Shown here in pieces: positions 9,710 through 21,746 of a stretch of DNA of 64,000 nt. The position numbers were made by a program, and so were the translations under genes. The notes below the pieces were generated by a model that saw nothing but the letters and a program-made list of their open reading frames with translations, made no database searches and was not told the origin of the DNA. This DNA is from Heliocidaris tuberculata (taxonomy: Eukaryota; Echinodermata; Echinoidea; Camarodonta; Echinometridae), in NCBI GenBank assembly GCA_025618425.1, contig CM046832.1, positions 27,677,175-27,741,174 on the forward strand. The letters are read 5' to 3'. The first letter of the stretch is position 1. Each line of letters opens with the position of its first letter.

Positions 9710-9916
9710 CTCGCTAGTCATAAGGACCGCTATTCATAATGGCAGCTAATAATGAATAGCGGTCTTTATGAATAATGGTCCTTATGGTTTTTATGAATAG
9801 TGACCCCTTTTCCGTTTTATGAATAGCGGATCTTCAGGTATAGGAACTTACACGTTATGAATAGCTGTCCTTATGAATAGCGGTCCTTATAACTAGCGGT
9901 CCTTATGACTAGCGAG
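9710..9916. repeat. Poly-palindromic foldback element, copy 1
   Basis: Perfect 23-bp terminal inverted repeats at 9710-9732 and 9894-9916 (CTCGCTAGTCATAAGG... / ...CCTTATGACTAGCGAG). The interior consists almost wholly of direct and inverted copies of the word TCATAAGGACCGCTATT, so many alternative hairpins can form. The right end continues as GGTTACCCC, matching in reverse the left end of the copies at 11.8 kb. No coding capacity. Confidence 0.8.
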
Positions 9917-9974
9917 GTTACCCCAATTTTTAGGGGCCGTCTGACAACCCATCCCAAAGGTAAATTTGTTTTTT

Positions 9975-10005
<31 letters not shown>

Positions 10006-10032
10006 TTTTTTTTTTTTTTTGGGAGGGGGGAC
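9917..10032. repeat. T-rich low-complexity tract
   Basis: Contains (TTTTG)n followed by a run of about 20 T (about 10000-10020) and a short G run, next to the 3' tail of a LINE on the minus strand. Nothing else was recognised. Confidence 0.7.
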
Positions 10033-12760
10033 ATAATAATGATAATAATAATAATAGTGGCTACTTGTATAGCGCACAGGTCCACCTTTCGGTACTCATG
10101 GCGCTGAGAGAAAAATACATATAGAATTCTCCTAAACATAGTAAATTAAAATATTGCAATAATCACAACGAGAGAACAAAAAATTAATACGTTTTCCGTT
10201 GTGATTTGCATGTTTCTAATGACGACAGTTGACGTAATTGTAGAGGGAGTTCTTTCCAGAGTTTCGGACCCATGTCTGAGAAAGCCCGATCGCCCCAAGC
10301 ATGTTTTATTCTAGGTGTATGAAGCAACAGTTTGTCCGATGACGAGCGAAGACTTCGTGTGGGATTGTATTTGGAAATAGAGTTGCGCAGGTATATGGGG
10401 GAAAGAGAGTAAACTGAGTGATGTACTAACAGAATTCTAAAGATAATCCTTTTGTCAACTGGCAGCCAATGGAGAGAACGGAGAATTGGTGATATGGAAT
10501 CAGAATCAGAATTTTGTATCGTTGAAGTTTTGTGACATCTTTTTTTTGGAAGGTTACAGAACAACGAATTTGCAAAATCTAACCGAGAAGAAATTAAAGC
10601 ATGGATCAAGATCTCGACCGCAGGTTTGGATAAACACTTTCTTATGAAACTAACGTAGTTGATACATTACACTCTGTTGAACATGTGTTATATGACTGCG
10701 AAAGGACATTTCCTGATCAAATATAACACCCAAATTACGAGCTGTTTTTGATGGAGTGATACAAGTGCTACCAATATGTAGATGACATGACTGACAGTCG
10801 ACCTTTCGTAACATATGCTTTGAACCTAATAATAAAAACTCAGAGTTACCATCATTCAACTTAAGGCCATTAGATATTAGCCAGGATTTTAGTTCTTCTA
10901 GACATGTTTCAAGTATTCAATAGCTGATGACAGTGAAGACACTGTAGGTTTAAAAGATATAGATTTGTATGTCATCAGCGTAACAATGGTAACTAATACA
11001 ATGTTTGTGAAGTATCTTGCTGATTGGTTGCATATAAAGAGAAAAGAGCAGTGGTCCTCCAACCGAACCCTGGGGTACACCATACTTCACAGTAGTTTTA
11101 CCAGAGGTAGAATTACCAATTTTGACATACTGAGATCGTTCAGAGAGATATGATATAAACCAATCAAGGACGGTACCCTTGATACCTAATGATTTCAGCC
11201 TTTGAATCAGGATGGTGTGATCCACTGTATCGAAAGCTGAGTTCATATATCTAGCATAATAAGAGCAGTAATATTACCGCAGTCCAGTTCTCTAAAAATA
11301 CTATCTGTTAAGTTGACAAGTAGTGTTTCCACGCTATGGCCAGGCTTGTAGGCAGATTGACATGGGTTAAACAATAATTCATTATCTTGTAAATATGCAG
11401 TCAGTTGTGAGAAAACAACCCGTTCCAGCAGTTTACTCAAAAAGGATAAGTTTGAGATTGGGCGGTAATTTTTGAGACACTCCTGATCTAAGCCCGATTT
11501 TTTCAAGGTTGGATGGATAACAGCTGATTTAAGAACCTGTGGGACAACACCTGAACTAAAGGCTAGCATTTATAATGTTTGTGATGACAGGTACCATGAC
11601 TGTGCCACACTTCTTAACCAAATCTGTTGGGATTGGATTAAGCTCACATGATTTGTTTGGTGAGTTCTTGATAAATGTTTCCATCTCACTGATAGTGACC
11701 AACCGAAACTCACTCAACTCTGATTCGACTTCACAAACAGTGTCATCTAACTGTACAACATAACACTGTCGGATTGTTAGAATGGATGGACTAAATAACT
11801 TTAAGGGGTCAAATCTCAGGGGTAACCTCGCTAGTCATAAGGACCGTTATTCATAAGGACCACTTATTCATAAGGACCGCTATCCATACGCGTGACTAAA
11901 TGAATAGCGGTTTTGTACGAATAGCGGTCCTTCTGAATAGCGAGCAAACCATAGACAAATTTCCTCGCTATCCATAAGGACATCCATTCATAAGGACCAC
12001 TATTCATACCTACTCATAAGGACCATTATTCATAACGCGTGTTAAATGAATAGCGGTTTTCTATGAATAGCGGTTCTTATGAATAGCGAGCGGACCCGAA
12101 ATCTCATATGTAAAATGGGGTGACTATTTCGGGACAGGCTCCTGGCCTAGAAGGGCAGATATGGGTCTACAGTTCCCTATGTGTTCCCGGTCACCGCTTC
12201 TATAAACTGGAGAAACTTTTGCTACTTTCCATTATCAGGAAATATTTTTGTTGCTAATGAAACATTCATAAGATATGTCAGAAATTTTATAACGATTGGA
12301 CAAGCGGATTGTAGAAGCCTGGCAAATATTCGATAAATTCACGTGGCTTTGTCCGATTTCATTAGCTTTTATTTCTTTATGCACAAAAGTCATAGTGACG
12401 GGTAAAAATCTAACAGGTCTTTCCAATGTTAGAAAAGTAGTCATTAAAACCATCTGCTAACAGTTCAGTATTCCGCTGCATAGGTAATGTCCTACTTTTT
12501 GCCATAGACAGGGCTTCTTTTGCTATTTTCCATAGTTTTTTAGGATTGTCATTATTATCTATTATTTCATTTTAATAATATTGCTTTTTCAGGTATATAG
12601 CCATATTATTCACACTTTTACGTGCCTTTTTTGCAGCATCCCAATGCCCAGGGTCACCACTTTTCTAAGCCTTCACCCGTAATGAATCCATTTGTCTTCC
12701 GGGTTCAAAAATTGTTTGAGTAATACGTCAGAATGTATAAGGAATATCTAGGAGGTTTCG
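10033..12760 (-). pseudogene. Decayed LINE: ORF2 linker, reverse transcriptase and 3' tail (CR1/L2-like)
   Basis: Minus-strand pieces in order. A linker with WDAAKKARKSVNN and NPKKLWKIAKEAL (about 12650-12520). Then LDDTVCEVESELSEF (about 11750), VVPQVLKSAVIHP and ECLKNYRPISNLSFLSKLLE (11540-11430), and SAFDTVDHTILIQRLKSLGI (about 11240). The RT catalytic box reads CYADDIQIY (near 10965). Later come ARNLGVIFD (about 10720) and the C-terminal LRSLHWLPVDKRI and AWGDRAFSDMGPKLW (10490-10240). It ends with a 3' region carrying GCGCTATA and ATT/ATTATT repeats (10033-10080). At least three frame changes and an internal deletion near 10530 show it is dead. A palindromic repeat cluster (11820-12098) interrupts it. 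Confidence 0.85.
11820..12098. repeat. Poly-palindromic foldback elements, two tandem units (copies 2 and 3)
   Basis: Two adjacent units of about 130 bp, 11820-11951 and about 11966-12098. Each starts near CCTCGCTA.TCATAAGG and ends near GAATAGCGAGC..ACC. Each has a centre of ACGCGTG followed by TAAATGAATAGCGGTTTT. They are built from the same CATAAGGACCGCTATT words as the element at 9710-9916. They lie inside the LINE remnant, on the border between its linker and RT segments. Confidence 0.75.
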
Positions 12761-13189
12761 TTCATAAATGAACAAGGGAATAACCTTTCCAATGACTTCA
12801 ACGAGACATCACGTCTACATTTCCTTGACTGATTGATACGTTCAGGACAATGACCCTTTCATTTTTCATTCGTCAAGGGACCATTTTTTTCTCTCCAGAA
12901 TATTCATTAGCTTTCCAGCTGTATCTCCTCTACCAATCCATTTTTTTTCTTGCCATTAAAACCAACAATGGTAGACTCTTGAAACGAAACAATTTACCTG
13001 GAGTTCTCTCTCTCTCTCTCTTTCTTGTAATTGAATGGCATAGTAATGGCATTTATCAATTAGATGTTGATGAAAATTCTTTTCTAATGCATAACTGACA
13101 TAATTCATTGATAGACATATTTCATTTTCTTGACTGTCTTGGAGTCCTGTGCTGGAAAGGACAATTTCATACGAGAGTTGATAAGACTG
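12761..13189. other. Intergenic, no gene recognised
   Basis: AT-rich sequence with a short CT microsatellite at about 13007-13021 and T runs. No coding similarity and no clear inverted repeat. Confidence 0.6.
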
Positions 13190-13418
13190 TACAGTGCGTA
13201 TAAAAAAGTTACATTTTTGAAAAGTCTGTCAAAATTACATTTCAAAATATTTAGAAGATTCTTTTATGTCGATAGATGCCCACTAGTCTCATCTATCAAG
13301 TGCCACTAACAAAACAAATGTTTGTTCACGCTTGGGTGAACACTGACTGTTTTTGTCCAGTGTGTGAGAAATGACTTGCGCCAAATAAAAATAAAGAAAA
13401 ACATAGGCTTTTAGCAGC

Positions 13419-13438
13419 GGGGGGGGGGGGGGGGGGGG
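13419..13438. repeat. Poly(G) run
   Basis: About 20 consecutive G inside the Tc1-like element. Confidence 0.85.
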
Positions 13439-13479
13439 AATTTCCCCTATGTGGATTCGCCACTGGTTACAGAATTGAT

Positions 13480-14020
13480 ACACAGTGATTGATTGATTGA
13501 TAGACTGATTGCAACTTTTTTTAATACGTACAGTAGATTGACTGATTGATTTATTGATCAATTGAAGATTGATAAACATGGTTAACTGAATGATTGATTG
13601 ATTAACCGTCGACTACTCAATTCTCTCATTCCCATAGGCTTAATACATGAGCCACACGGTTCCCGTAGCCAATGGGTTAATTTGGCGTTCTTGGTTGAAT
13701 GACTGTATTGGAAGTGCTTTGATATGTTTGCGAATAATTTGTTAAATTACAGTGTGAATGATTGGTTGATTGGTTGATATACTGACAGAGTTGCCCGACT
13801 GCCTGACTGGTTGATTGACTGATCGATGGTTTGAGCAATTGATTGATTGATTGATTGTTGATTAACTGATTATCTTATTAATTGACTTGTTGATTGACTG
13901 ACTGGCTTAGTGGTTGAATGATCTATCGATTGACGTACAGTATTGATGAGTTGATCGTTGATTGATTGATTAATTAATTGACTAATTGATTTATTGATTG
14001 AATGATCTGAAGATTATTAA
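13480..14020 (+). repeat. Degenerate (TTGA)n / (GATT)n tetranucleotide array
   Basis: Repeated GATTGATTGACTGATT words over about 540 bp, interrupted at 13602-13740 by a segment that recurs at 18789-18872. It forms most of the interior of the Tc1-like element. Confidence 0.8.
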
Positions 14021-14318
14021 TTTGGTACTTTTCTTCTTGACTGAATGACTGGCATGTGTATTTGATGTGTCTGTGAATTGTGAATATTGTGCTTAAAAGA
14101 TCTTGAAGTATTTACACATTATTAATTCTCAGCCATGCATACAGCAATGAAATCATTAAAATTATGATAGAAAAATGACACAAAATTCCTAGACTATCAT
14201 AACATAATCATAAATTTATGCAAAAGAGCAATTTGTTTGAATGGGAGTACTTATTCAGACTCATGGTTTAATTTTCCCTCTTCTTTCAATTTGGCGCAAG
14301 TCATTTTTCACATGCACT

Positions 14319-14481
14319 CAGGGCCCCGTTGCATAAAACTTACCATTAACGGTAACTTTGCCATCAATGGTAACTCCCATGGAATCCTTGATTTTGATTG
14401 GCTGTTGAGTGATGTTACCATGGTAGTTACCATTGATAGCAGAGTTACCATTAATGGTAAGTTTTATGCAACGGGGCCCTG
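14319..14481. repeat. GGGCCCCGTT hairpin MITE, copy a
   Basis: Ends CAGGGCCCCGTTGCATAAAA and the reverse complement ...TTTTATGCAACGGGGCCCTG. The inner arms pair through CTTACCATTAACGGTAAC and GTTACCATTAATGGTAAG. The core contains CCTTGATTTTGATTGGCTG. It is nested inside the Tc1-like element. Related copies lie at 17598, 29523, 29715 and 40193. Confidence 0.85.
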
Positions 14482-14655
14482 GAAATAAACAGTCAGTGCT
14501 CGCCCAAGTGTGAACAAAAATTTGTTTTGTTAGTGGTACTTGATAGATGAGACTGTTGGGCATCTATCGACATGAAAAAACACTTCTAAATATTTTGAAA
14601 TGTAATACTGACTGATTTTTCAAAAGTGTAACGTTTTTTTTTTTAATACGCACTG

Positions 14656-15789
14656 TATGCTGCTGTCTTACACTGATTTGTCTTGAATGAAGTTGTATTT
14701 TTCTGTATAAGAAATGGCCACTCCTTTTACAGACTGCCTTCAAAATGGCGATTTTTGCACAATTCAGCTTACTTTAAACGGAATATACATCATATGACTT
14801 CATAACCAACGTCGTCTCCTTGTCAATAAAGTTTTTTTTTTTTTTTTTTTTTAATGAATGAAATCTAAACGTTAGCGAAGCAAAGTAAATGTCTTTGCGT
14901 TGCAGGCAACTGCATGGTAGATTTTTAATGAAGAGAAAAAAATAACAAATGAAATGAAAGTGATAGCTAAGACGAAGGTTTAATAAAATTATGAAAAAAA
15001 TGTTTCGTGGAAGGGGATACCACAAACAAAGTGGACGCACAAAACAGAAGAAAAAGATATAGATTGATTATCAGAAAACCAAGAAACTATCAAAAGCAAA
15101 ACAATAAAAAAAAAATACGCCCACTAAAGGCCATAAAAAGATAAAAGATATGGTGTGGACGTGGTTCTTAAATTGTCTGACCAGAATTTCAAATCGGCTG
15201 CTGCTTGATTTCGTCGATTTGCCGACGTACCCCATACCCAGAACAACTTGAGATGTGGATCGATATTCTGGCCGCTGAAACACATTAAAGATTCCATCGC
15301 ATGTGTTTAAGATGCATGTCACTGACCGGGCAAAAGGAGCAGACCATTTTCCCTTGTGGAGAAATTATCAATAATATGTGGAATGGCGAATTAGATTCAA
15401 GGTACATTCACATTAACGCTCAGTACTGATATTGCTTTTCCATTATTGTATGAAATAGTAGCTTGTCGCTATTGTGTGAGCACAGTCGATGGGGGCGCAT
15501 TCGCTTCACGTGTTGTAGCAATGGGGGCAATACCGATCAGTGCTATCGCTGGATTATTTTAGCAAGGAGCTTCAAACACAGCTCCTTAATCTTTCATCAC
15601 CGCTTTTTGGTAATGAATTGCCTCAAAAGACAATTTGTTAGAAAATTATTACCTTTTCTCTACAGCAACTAAGCATGACGACATGTGGTGTGTATACAGG
15701 TCACCTGTTGGCGCTGCTCAGATAATAACGACAAGACGCCATTTTTAGCAAGAGCGAAAAGTCGATAGATGTTCTGATTGATGTGAGGG
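14656..15789. other. Intergenic, no gene recognised
   Basis: AT-rich, with a T run at about 14830-14852. Several short frames on both strands lack any family signature. Nothing else supported. Confidence 0.55.
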
Positions 15790-15914
15790 CTAGTCAGAGA
15801 TAAAAGATAACGATAACGATAACATGATAAACGATAACTGCAACGATAAAGATAAAAGTGGTCCCTGCTGAATGGTTTTAGCTATTATAAAATCGCTGGG
15901 GTTCTGTCAATCCA

Positions 15915-15945
<31 letters not shown>

Positions 15946-16200
15946 GGATGTGCCCAAATATCTCCTCCGTGATAGGGCCTACCTACTGAGATGACGTCAC
16001 ATCAAACAAAGGGAATGCTTGGATCACATATATCATCGCTGAGGTCGAGCAATTCCAACGAGACTTTAAAATCGTTGAGGTGCGACCTAGAACAACGATT
16101 TTCAATGCATTCCTACATTTAAAAAAGGGAGTGACTTGGGAACGATTTACAGTTATAGTTATAGTTATCGCTATCGCTATCGTTCAGGTCTGATCAGCCC
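15790..16200. repeat. Possible MITE with GATAAC-repeat arms
   Basis: The left side has AAGATAACGATAACGATAAC (from about 15800). The right side has GTTATAGTTATAGTTATCGC and further TATCG repeats (about 16150-16190), which pair in reverse complement. An A run of about 25 (15915-15940) and CGATTTT/AAAATCG words lie between. Ends are not well defined. Confidence 0.45.
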
Positions 16201-16748
16201 TTAATAATTTTCCAAATTCTGTTGAACGTTGCAAGCATGAAAAAGGTAAACAAAACGTCTCGAAGAAAATAAGAAAATCAAGTTCGACTATCTTTTCTCA
16301 CAGTGAGCACAAGCACGAAAATAGAGTAATGATAACAAGAGATATTGGCATGTGTAGTATAAAAACAAATACATGTTTTGTTCTGTTTTTCTTACAAAAG
16401 TGGATAAGACGATAAAATACTCTCCCTGCGTCTTCCAAACAAAAAGCATCATTTCATTTTCTCTTACCTAAGAAATAGTATGATTAGTTAGTAATGCGAG
16501 CTCCTAAGAAAAATATTACCTACGGGAACACAAAAGGAAAAATGAACAAGGACAGAGGCTTAGAGAAAATCCACTTTTACCTCTGACATTTTGTTTGTCA
16601 GGCTCGGTTATAAGCAGTATTGTTAAAAAGCATTAATCAATGGCATTTACATTTAGCACTAACCACATGTAGGCCTACTAATCCACGGAAAGATTTCCCA
16701 ATGTTCATTGGCTAGACAGGAAAGGGACATGGAAGGGGGAAAAACAAA

Positions 16749-16789
<41 letters not shown>

Positions 16790-17578
16790 GGAATTTAAAT
16801 AGGGGCAAGTATATAAAAAAAATTATGGGGATAGAGAGTTGATGGGCATGCGTGTGTTTGGTTGGATGTGTGTATATTTTTTTTAAAGGTGAGAATGGAG
16901 GAGAAAATGAAATAGGGAGTGGAGAGATATAAAAAAGAGGAAGAGAGAGAAAGAGAGAGAAAGAGAGAGAAAGGGAGAGAGAGACGATGGGAGAGAGATG
17001 AGAGAATGGGGATAATCGAACACGTTTTTTTTTTTTTTTCTCCATCTACAGACCACATTGACTTCACAGAACATTATCAGACATTCTGACCCACTATTCT
17101 TCTCTTTCTCAAACCTTCTCTCTCTTTAGCTCTCTCTCTCTCTCTTTCGCTCTTTAACTCCCTCTTATACTCTTTAAGGTTGCTGTATCTGAGGTCAATC
17201 TGTATTATATTAATACTCACTTTTCTTTTTCATGTTTGCATTTTAAAACCCGTTCCATTCCCCCTTCCAAGCATTACTGATCGATAAAAAAAGTGTTTTA
17301 TTCTTTTGAAGTAAGCGGCCCCTCTCCAGAATCCTGCCGTTTTGGACCATCGAGCCAGCCGGTGTATGACACGTTAAGTGCAGATTTATCATAGAAAGTC
17401 AAGGAGGGCATTATTTTTTATAAATACCCAACCATGCAAACAACGTTGATGAAATCGTCTCTAAAACATTTCTGTAAGAATACCTTCTATTTGTATTGTT
17501 CTATAAATCATAGTCATCCTTGTTTACAGTAGCTGTAGTCAGATATTTGGGGCGAAATCAGCCAATGCACATTAGTTT
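16201..17578. repeat. Intergenic with long purine/pyrimidine tracts
   Basis: A (GA)n microsatellite at about 16753-16784, interrupted GAGAGAAA tracts at about 16935-16990 and a CT tract at about 17115-17160. Long Ser/Leu-rich or Arg/Glu-rich frames here are products of these repeats. No gene recognised. Confidence 0.75.
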
Positions 17579-18107
17579 TTAAAGATAAAGTTGAGTTCTG
17601 GGCCCCATTTCATAAAACTTTTTTTCAATAACAAGTTGCAATAACTGTTATAAGCTACTGAAATCCTTGCATCTGATTGGCTGAGAACAAGTTCGTCATA
17701 GAAATGTTGCAGTTGTTACTGATAACAATTTTTATGAAAAGGGGCCCAGGTCATGCGATAACATTGTGAAAAAAAAAAAACTGTCACAAGCGATTAAGCA
17801 ATTGGAAAAGGTAGATTATGTCTACATAATAATTGGTGTAAACTTTGAGGTTTTGGAATCATGAGAATGAAAAGAAATTGACCCAATCTCACTGAAATGC
17901 ATGTGCACCTCACACAGAAATGGGTATATGAGAATACTCACACACATATAGCATGACTGTTCGGCCGAACACTTTTCGTCATATTTCGAATATGAAGGTA
18001 TTTGAAGAGCAATTTTCTACTATAATGGTCTTTCAAACTGTCATAAAATGAATGAGAAAGCTCACACAATATTTTCAACCTTTCCCAGAACCCAACCTTC
18101 TCTTTAA
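17579..18107 (+). repeat. TTAA-ended foldback element, family A, copy 1 (contains a hairpin MITE)
   Basis: Starts TTAAAGATAAAGTTGAGTTC and ends with CCCAGAACCCAACCTTCTCTTTAA, imperfect inverted ends bounded by TTAA. Further copies are at 34288-35097 (same strand), 33710-33950 and 43318-43570 (opposite strand), sharing words such as GGGTATATG, TGTTCGG.CCGAACAC and GAAGAGCAAT. A GGGCCC hairpin (17598-17749) is inserted near its left end. Confidence 0.75.
17598..17749. repeat. GGGCCCC hairpin MITE, copy b
   Basis: Ends CTGGGCCCCATTTCATAAAA and ...TTTTTATGAAAAGGGGCCCAG, with TTATAAGCTACTGAAATCCTT and GCATCTGATTGGCTGAGAAC in the core. It sits inside family A copy 1; the copy at 34288 lacks it at the corresponding position. 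Confidence 0.85.
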
Positions 18108-19449
18108 AGAGAAAACGCTAGAATAAAACTTTATATTACCTTATTTTTATTAACAAAACTTTATTTTATATTTGAACTTCCTTGTAAAAATGAGATGAAA
18201 TATTAATGAGCTTCGCAAGCTAATCACGACAAATCCTGGCTAATATTTCAGTTATCAAAGGCAACAATTAAAGAATGAATATGTTACTAAGTATCATGGA
18301 CTGAAGAAAATAACAGGCAATGAAACTATCATTTCCCTTGATATTTGGTCTGATCCCATGCGGCTATCGTAGGGCTATCAACTTTTTAAAATCAGCGGGC
18401 ATAATCGAGTCTCCGATGTGGTCGGGGTAACGTATGGACAAAATACCTTGGACTTGACCAAATGAATTTATGAAAACTCCAAGATTTCATATTTCAAATT
18501 ATTTATACAGATCGGGCAATCGTAACATAAATTGTGTGATATTGTAGTGAGTAAAATTAAATCTAGGTCACGCGTTCCGAAGTGGAGGCCACAACACCAA
18601 TTACTAAGCCACGCCTACGGTCAAGTGCCTCTAACCTCTAGGGATAGGTCACCTATGTTATTGGCTGTCTAATGAAGAAGATACGGTGGTATCATATTGT
18701 CGCTGGCTCAGATGGTGACGGGTGCTGATTGATCGAAGAACTCACAAGGGGAGGTCGATGCTGTCCGTACGCGGGGTTGCACGAACTATTAACCCGTGGA
18801 CTACTGAATTATCTCATTCGCCAATAGGTTTTATACAAGAATCACCCGGTTAATGTAGGCAATGGGGTATTGCACGTAGCGAGGCAAGAGATGAGGGGTA
18901 TTGGCTTGGATACAAACACTAAAATTCACCCTTCCATGTTACTGAATCCTGCCCCTTTCCCCTGTATACTCCGCATCTGTCATTCTGTTTTTGTCTCCCA
19001 GGTCGGTGGACAGTCTAGCTATGTAGAAGCAAGAACCGCAGATTATCCCCTCTTTACTTCTACAGTCATTCATAAAATACGCTTATCTTTAGGTTTTCTG
19101 TCTCCTGCTATTTGCCTTAATTACTTTATTGAATTTGATACGTTGCATTGGAATATATTGAAATGCGATTAAATATAATAATGAGGGTAATCCATGATCG
19201 CCTTTTATTCCCAAAGGCATTTCTCTTCCCTCTCAATCATATTGATTTTCTACAACTTTCTCCCATTCCCTTAAGTCTTTTTCTTCTTCTTCAATCACCC
19301 TTTACACATCAAGCTTTATTTTATTCAAAACATTATCCTGCTTTTGATAACTTTCCCCATCATCATTCCGATTCTTAGGGTTCGTGTGGCCCCATTCCAC
19401 ACATCAGTTTGCAAAAGAGGGATATCAAAGCCCATAAAGGCAGTTTCCT

Positions 19450-19450
<1 letters not shown>
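18108..19450. other. Intergenic, contains a dispersed repeat segment
   Basis: No gene recognised. The segment at about 18789-18872 (CCCGTGGACTACTGAATTAT..., CAATGGG) resembles 13602-13680 within the Tc1-like element, so it is a dispersed repeat. The rest is AT-rich without clear structure. Confidence 0.5.
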
Positions 19451-19452
<2 letters not shown>

Positions 19453-19505
<53 letters not shown>

Positions 19506-19506
19506 G
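19453..19506. repeat. (TC)n(TA)n compound microsatellite
   Basis: About 37 bp of TC alternation followed directly by about 16 bp of TA alternation. Confidence 0.9.
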
Positions 19507-19633
19507 TATCACTGCAATGGGCTTGATTGAAGGAGCAGGAAAATAGCACTAAAATCTTTGATGGAAAGTGACATAGAACGATAAATATCTCCCTGTCCCC
19601 CTTTTGAATGATAATATAAAGCATGTCATTCCT

Positions 19634-20353
19634 CTCACACGTTCGTCTTTTGTAAGAGCAAATTTTTTCAGTATTTTGCGCAACACGCGATTTTTTCTAT
19701 TTTTAGGGGGATTTAAATTTTCTTTTTTCTTTCTTTCTTTTTTTAAAATTTAGTTATTTTTTATTTCATTTGATTTTATTTCATTAATCAATTAATTATT
19801 TTTATTTTTTGAAGGGGGGGGGGTATACGTTTCTTTCTGCTTTCACACGTTCCTCTTTTATAAGGGCAATTCTTTTTTTCTTTTTTCTTTTTTTAGTATT
19901 TTGTGCAACAATACGACTGATTTTTTTTCTTTGGGAATTTTTGTGGTATTTCTTTCTTTTTTTGTTTCTTTTTTTATCTATTTATTTTTCATTTCATTTT
20001 ATTTCTTTTTATTCATCATTTATTTATCTATCTTTGGGGTGATATACGTTTCTTTATCCTGTAGATGGACTTTTGAGCGTAGGCTCAGTTTTGGATCACA
20101 GTCTTAAAACTGGCAGCGCAAGATTTAAACAGAGACTGATTTTTTTTCTTTGGGAATTTTTGTGGTATTTCTTTCTTTTTTTGTTTCTTTTTTTATCTAT
20201 TTATTTTTCATTTCATTTTATTTCTTTTTATTCATCATTTATTTATCTATCTTTGGGGTGATATACGTTTCTTTATCCTGTAGATGGACTTTTGAGCGTA
20301 GGCTCAGTTTTGGATCACAGTCTTAAAACTGGCAGCGCAAGATTTAAACAGAG
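19634..20353 (+). repeat. Tandem duplication of a T-rich 219-bp unit plus a diverged upstream copy
   Basis: 19915-20133 and 20134-20352 appear identical base for base (GACTGATTTTTTTTCTTTGG ... AAGATTTAAACAGA). A diverged third unit lies upstream (about 19634-19850), recognisable from CACACGTTC.TCTTTT, AGTATTTTG.GCAACA and TATACGTTTCTTT. The open frames that recur in both copies are T-rich artefacts. The perfect copies indicate a very recent event or an assembly duplication. Confidence 0.85.
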
Positions 20354-21711
20354 ATAAAGGCATTTCCCAATTACTTTAAATTTCAATTCAATAATTCCTC
20401 AAATCATCCCATCAACACACATTAATCTGTAAATGCCTTTTTCACTTTATGACCTTCCTTTATCTTAAATTTTGAAATTTTGAAAGGTCATATTTTATCA
20501 TTTGATGCTCTTTTTAATTTTGAAGAATAATTGTTAAGGAATCGATGGAGACAGGCTATTACAATGCATTTTCAAGAGAGGACATTTTAGGACGAGAACT
20601 GTGATTTATTAGGATACCAATTTGTTGTTTTATAAAAGTAATCACTCCCAGCTATTATTCGTCCTCAAATGTAATATTCGTAAATGTAGCTACCTAGGAA
20701 CATATTCATAGAACCTTATAGCTGTCAACTACCTACATAGTACAAAGCCTTTATATAGTTTTCAACTAGTTTAAGATTTTAAGAATATGGGTCCAGGTTG
20801 ATCGCTCGTTTGTATAAATGTATCTAATTACTAACGAAACTCATTGTACATGATAATACACTGATGTAACCACTCAAAATAACAATAACCAAAGTCATTA
20901 ACAAAAAAAAAACAACAACAACAAAAAAGAAAAAAAAACATACAGTTCCCTCTTCCACTTATTACCCCCCCCCCCCCCCCCCCCCCCACCGCCAGGTGTT
21001 TCAGTGTGGACAAAATTAAAGGTTGAAAACAACATAATAGAATAATCCACCTCGGTTCATCTGAATCGCAAAATGGACGCCTTAAAAATGAGCTAACAAT
21101 GAATAATAGATTCATCCGCAAACGAGCGTATCATTAGGAGGTTATTTTGGGGAGCTAGTAATCAACTTTGATATTGCATCTCTATCTATAGATGAGATGA
21201 TTACATGAAAGAAAGAGAGAGAGAAAAAAATCTAACAATAAATATTGATGCCTTCCATGCACTGAAAATGGGAAAACTGAAACTGACGTAAGTGATTAAA
21301 TTTCCGGTGTTCAGGGTAGAAAGGGTGCTTTTCAATTCAATTTTACAGCGATGGTGAATGGAAATGCCAAACCAGAAAGCTGCCATTATTGTTAGGAGCT
21401 ATAAAAATGTATAAAGTAGTTTATGCATGTATGTATGTAATTCCATTTCAGCATCGTGTTTCAATCTATATGCCAATCATATTCCAGGCAGATTATTGTC
21501 ATTCGATATCAGATTCTATCGGATTTTCTTTTGTATAAAACGTACTAGATTTACAACATCTAAAATAAATTTGACATTTATATTCTCAAATACACTACTC
21601 TTATGTATTTTTATAAATTTTTGGTTGAATTTCTTTATCACTTTAATTGAAAGGTAAGAAGGCAAAGGTGGGTCTAAATGCACATTATAGGATGACCTTT
21701 ATCTGGTATAA

Positions 21712-21746
<35 letters not shown>

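Larger units (their letters stand above)
13192..14655. mobile_element. Non-autonomous Tc1/mariner-like DNA transposon (1464 bp)
   Basis: Ends are CAGTGCGTATAAAAAA (13192 onward) and its reverse complement ending ...ATACGCACTG at 14655. TA dinucleotides at 13190-13191 and 14656-14657 fit the TA target duplication of Tc1/mariner elements. The inverted repeats extend about 175 bp inward (13192-13364 and 14483-14655), including GTCGATAGATGCCCA and CTCATCTATCAAGT. The interior holds a G run, a degenerate GATT array and a separate hairpin MITE, but no transposase frame, so mobilisation would need a transposase from elsewhere. Confidence 0.85.

Noticed and set aside
10184..11569. LINE reverse transcriptase as an intact gene
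   Set aside because: Frame changes between the conserved blocks and a deletion in the C-terminal region show it is a pseudogene.
16659..17074. Minus-strand Ser/Leu/Phe-rich frames that look like membrane proteins
   Set aside because: They are translations of GA/CT tracts; the apparent hydrophobicity is compositional.
19809..20261. Repeated Phe-rich small protein encoded twice
   Set aside because: Both copies come from the T-rich 219-bp tandem unit. The recurrence reflects DNA duplication, not a conserved peptide.
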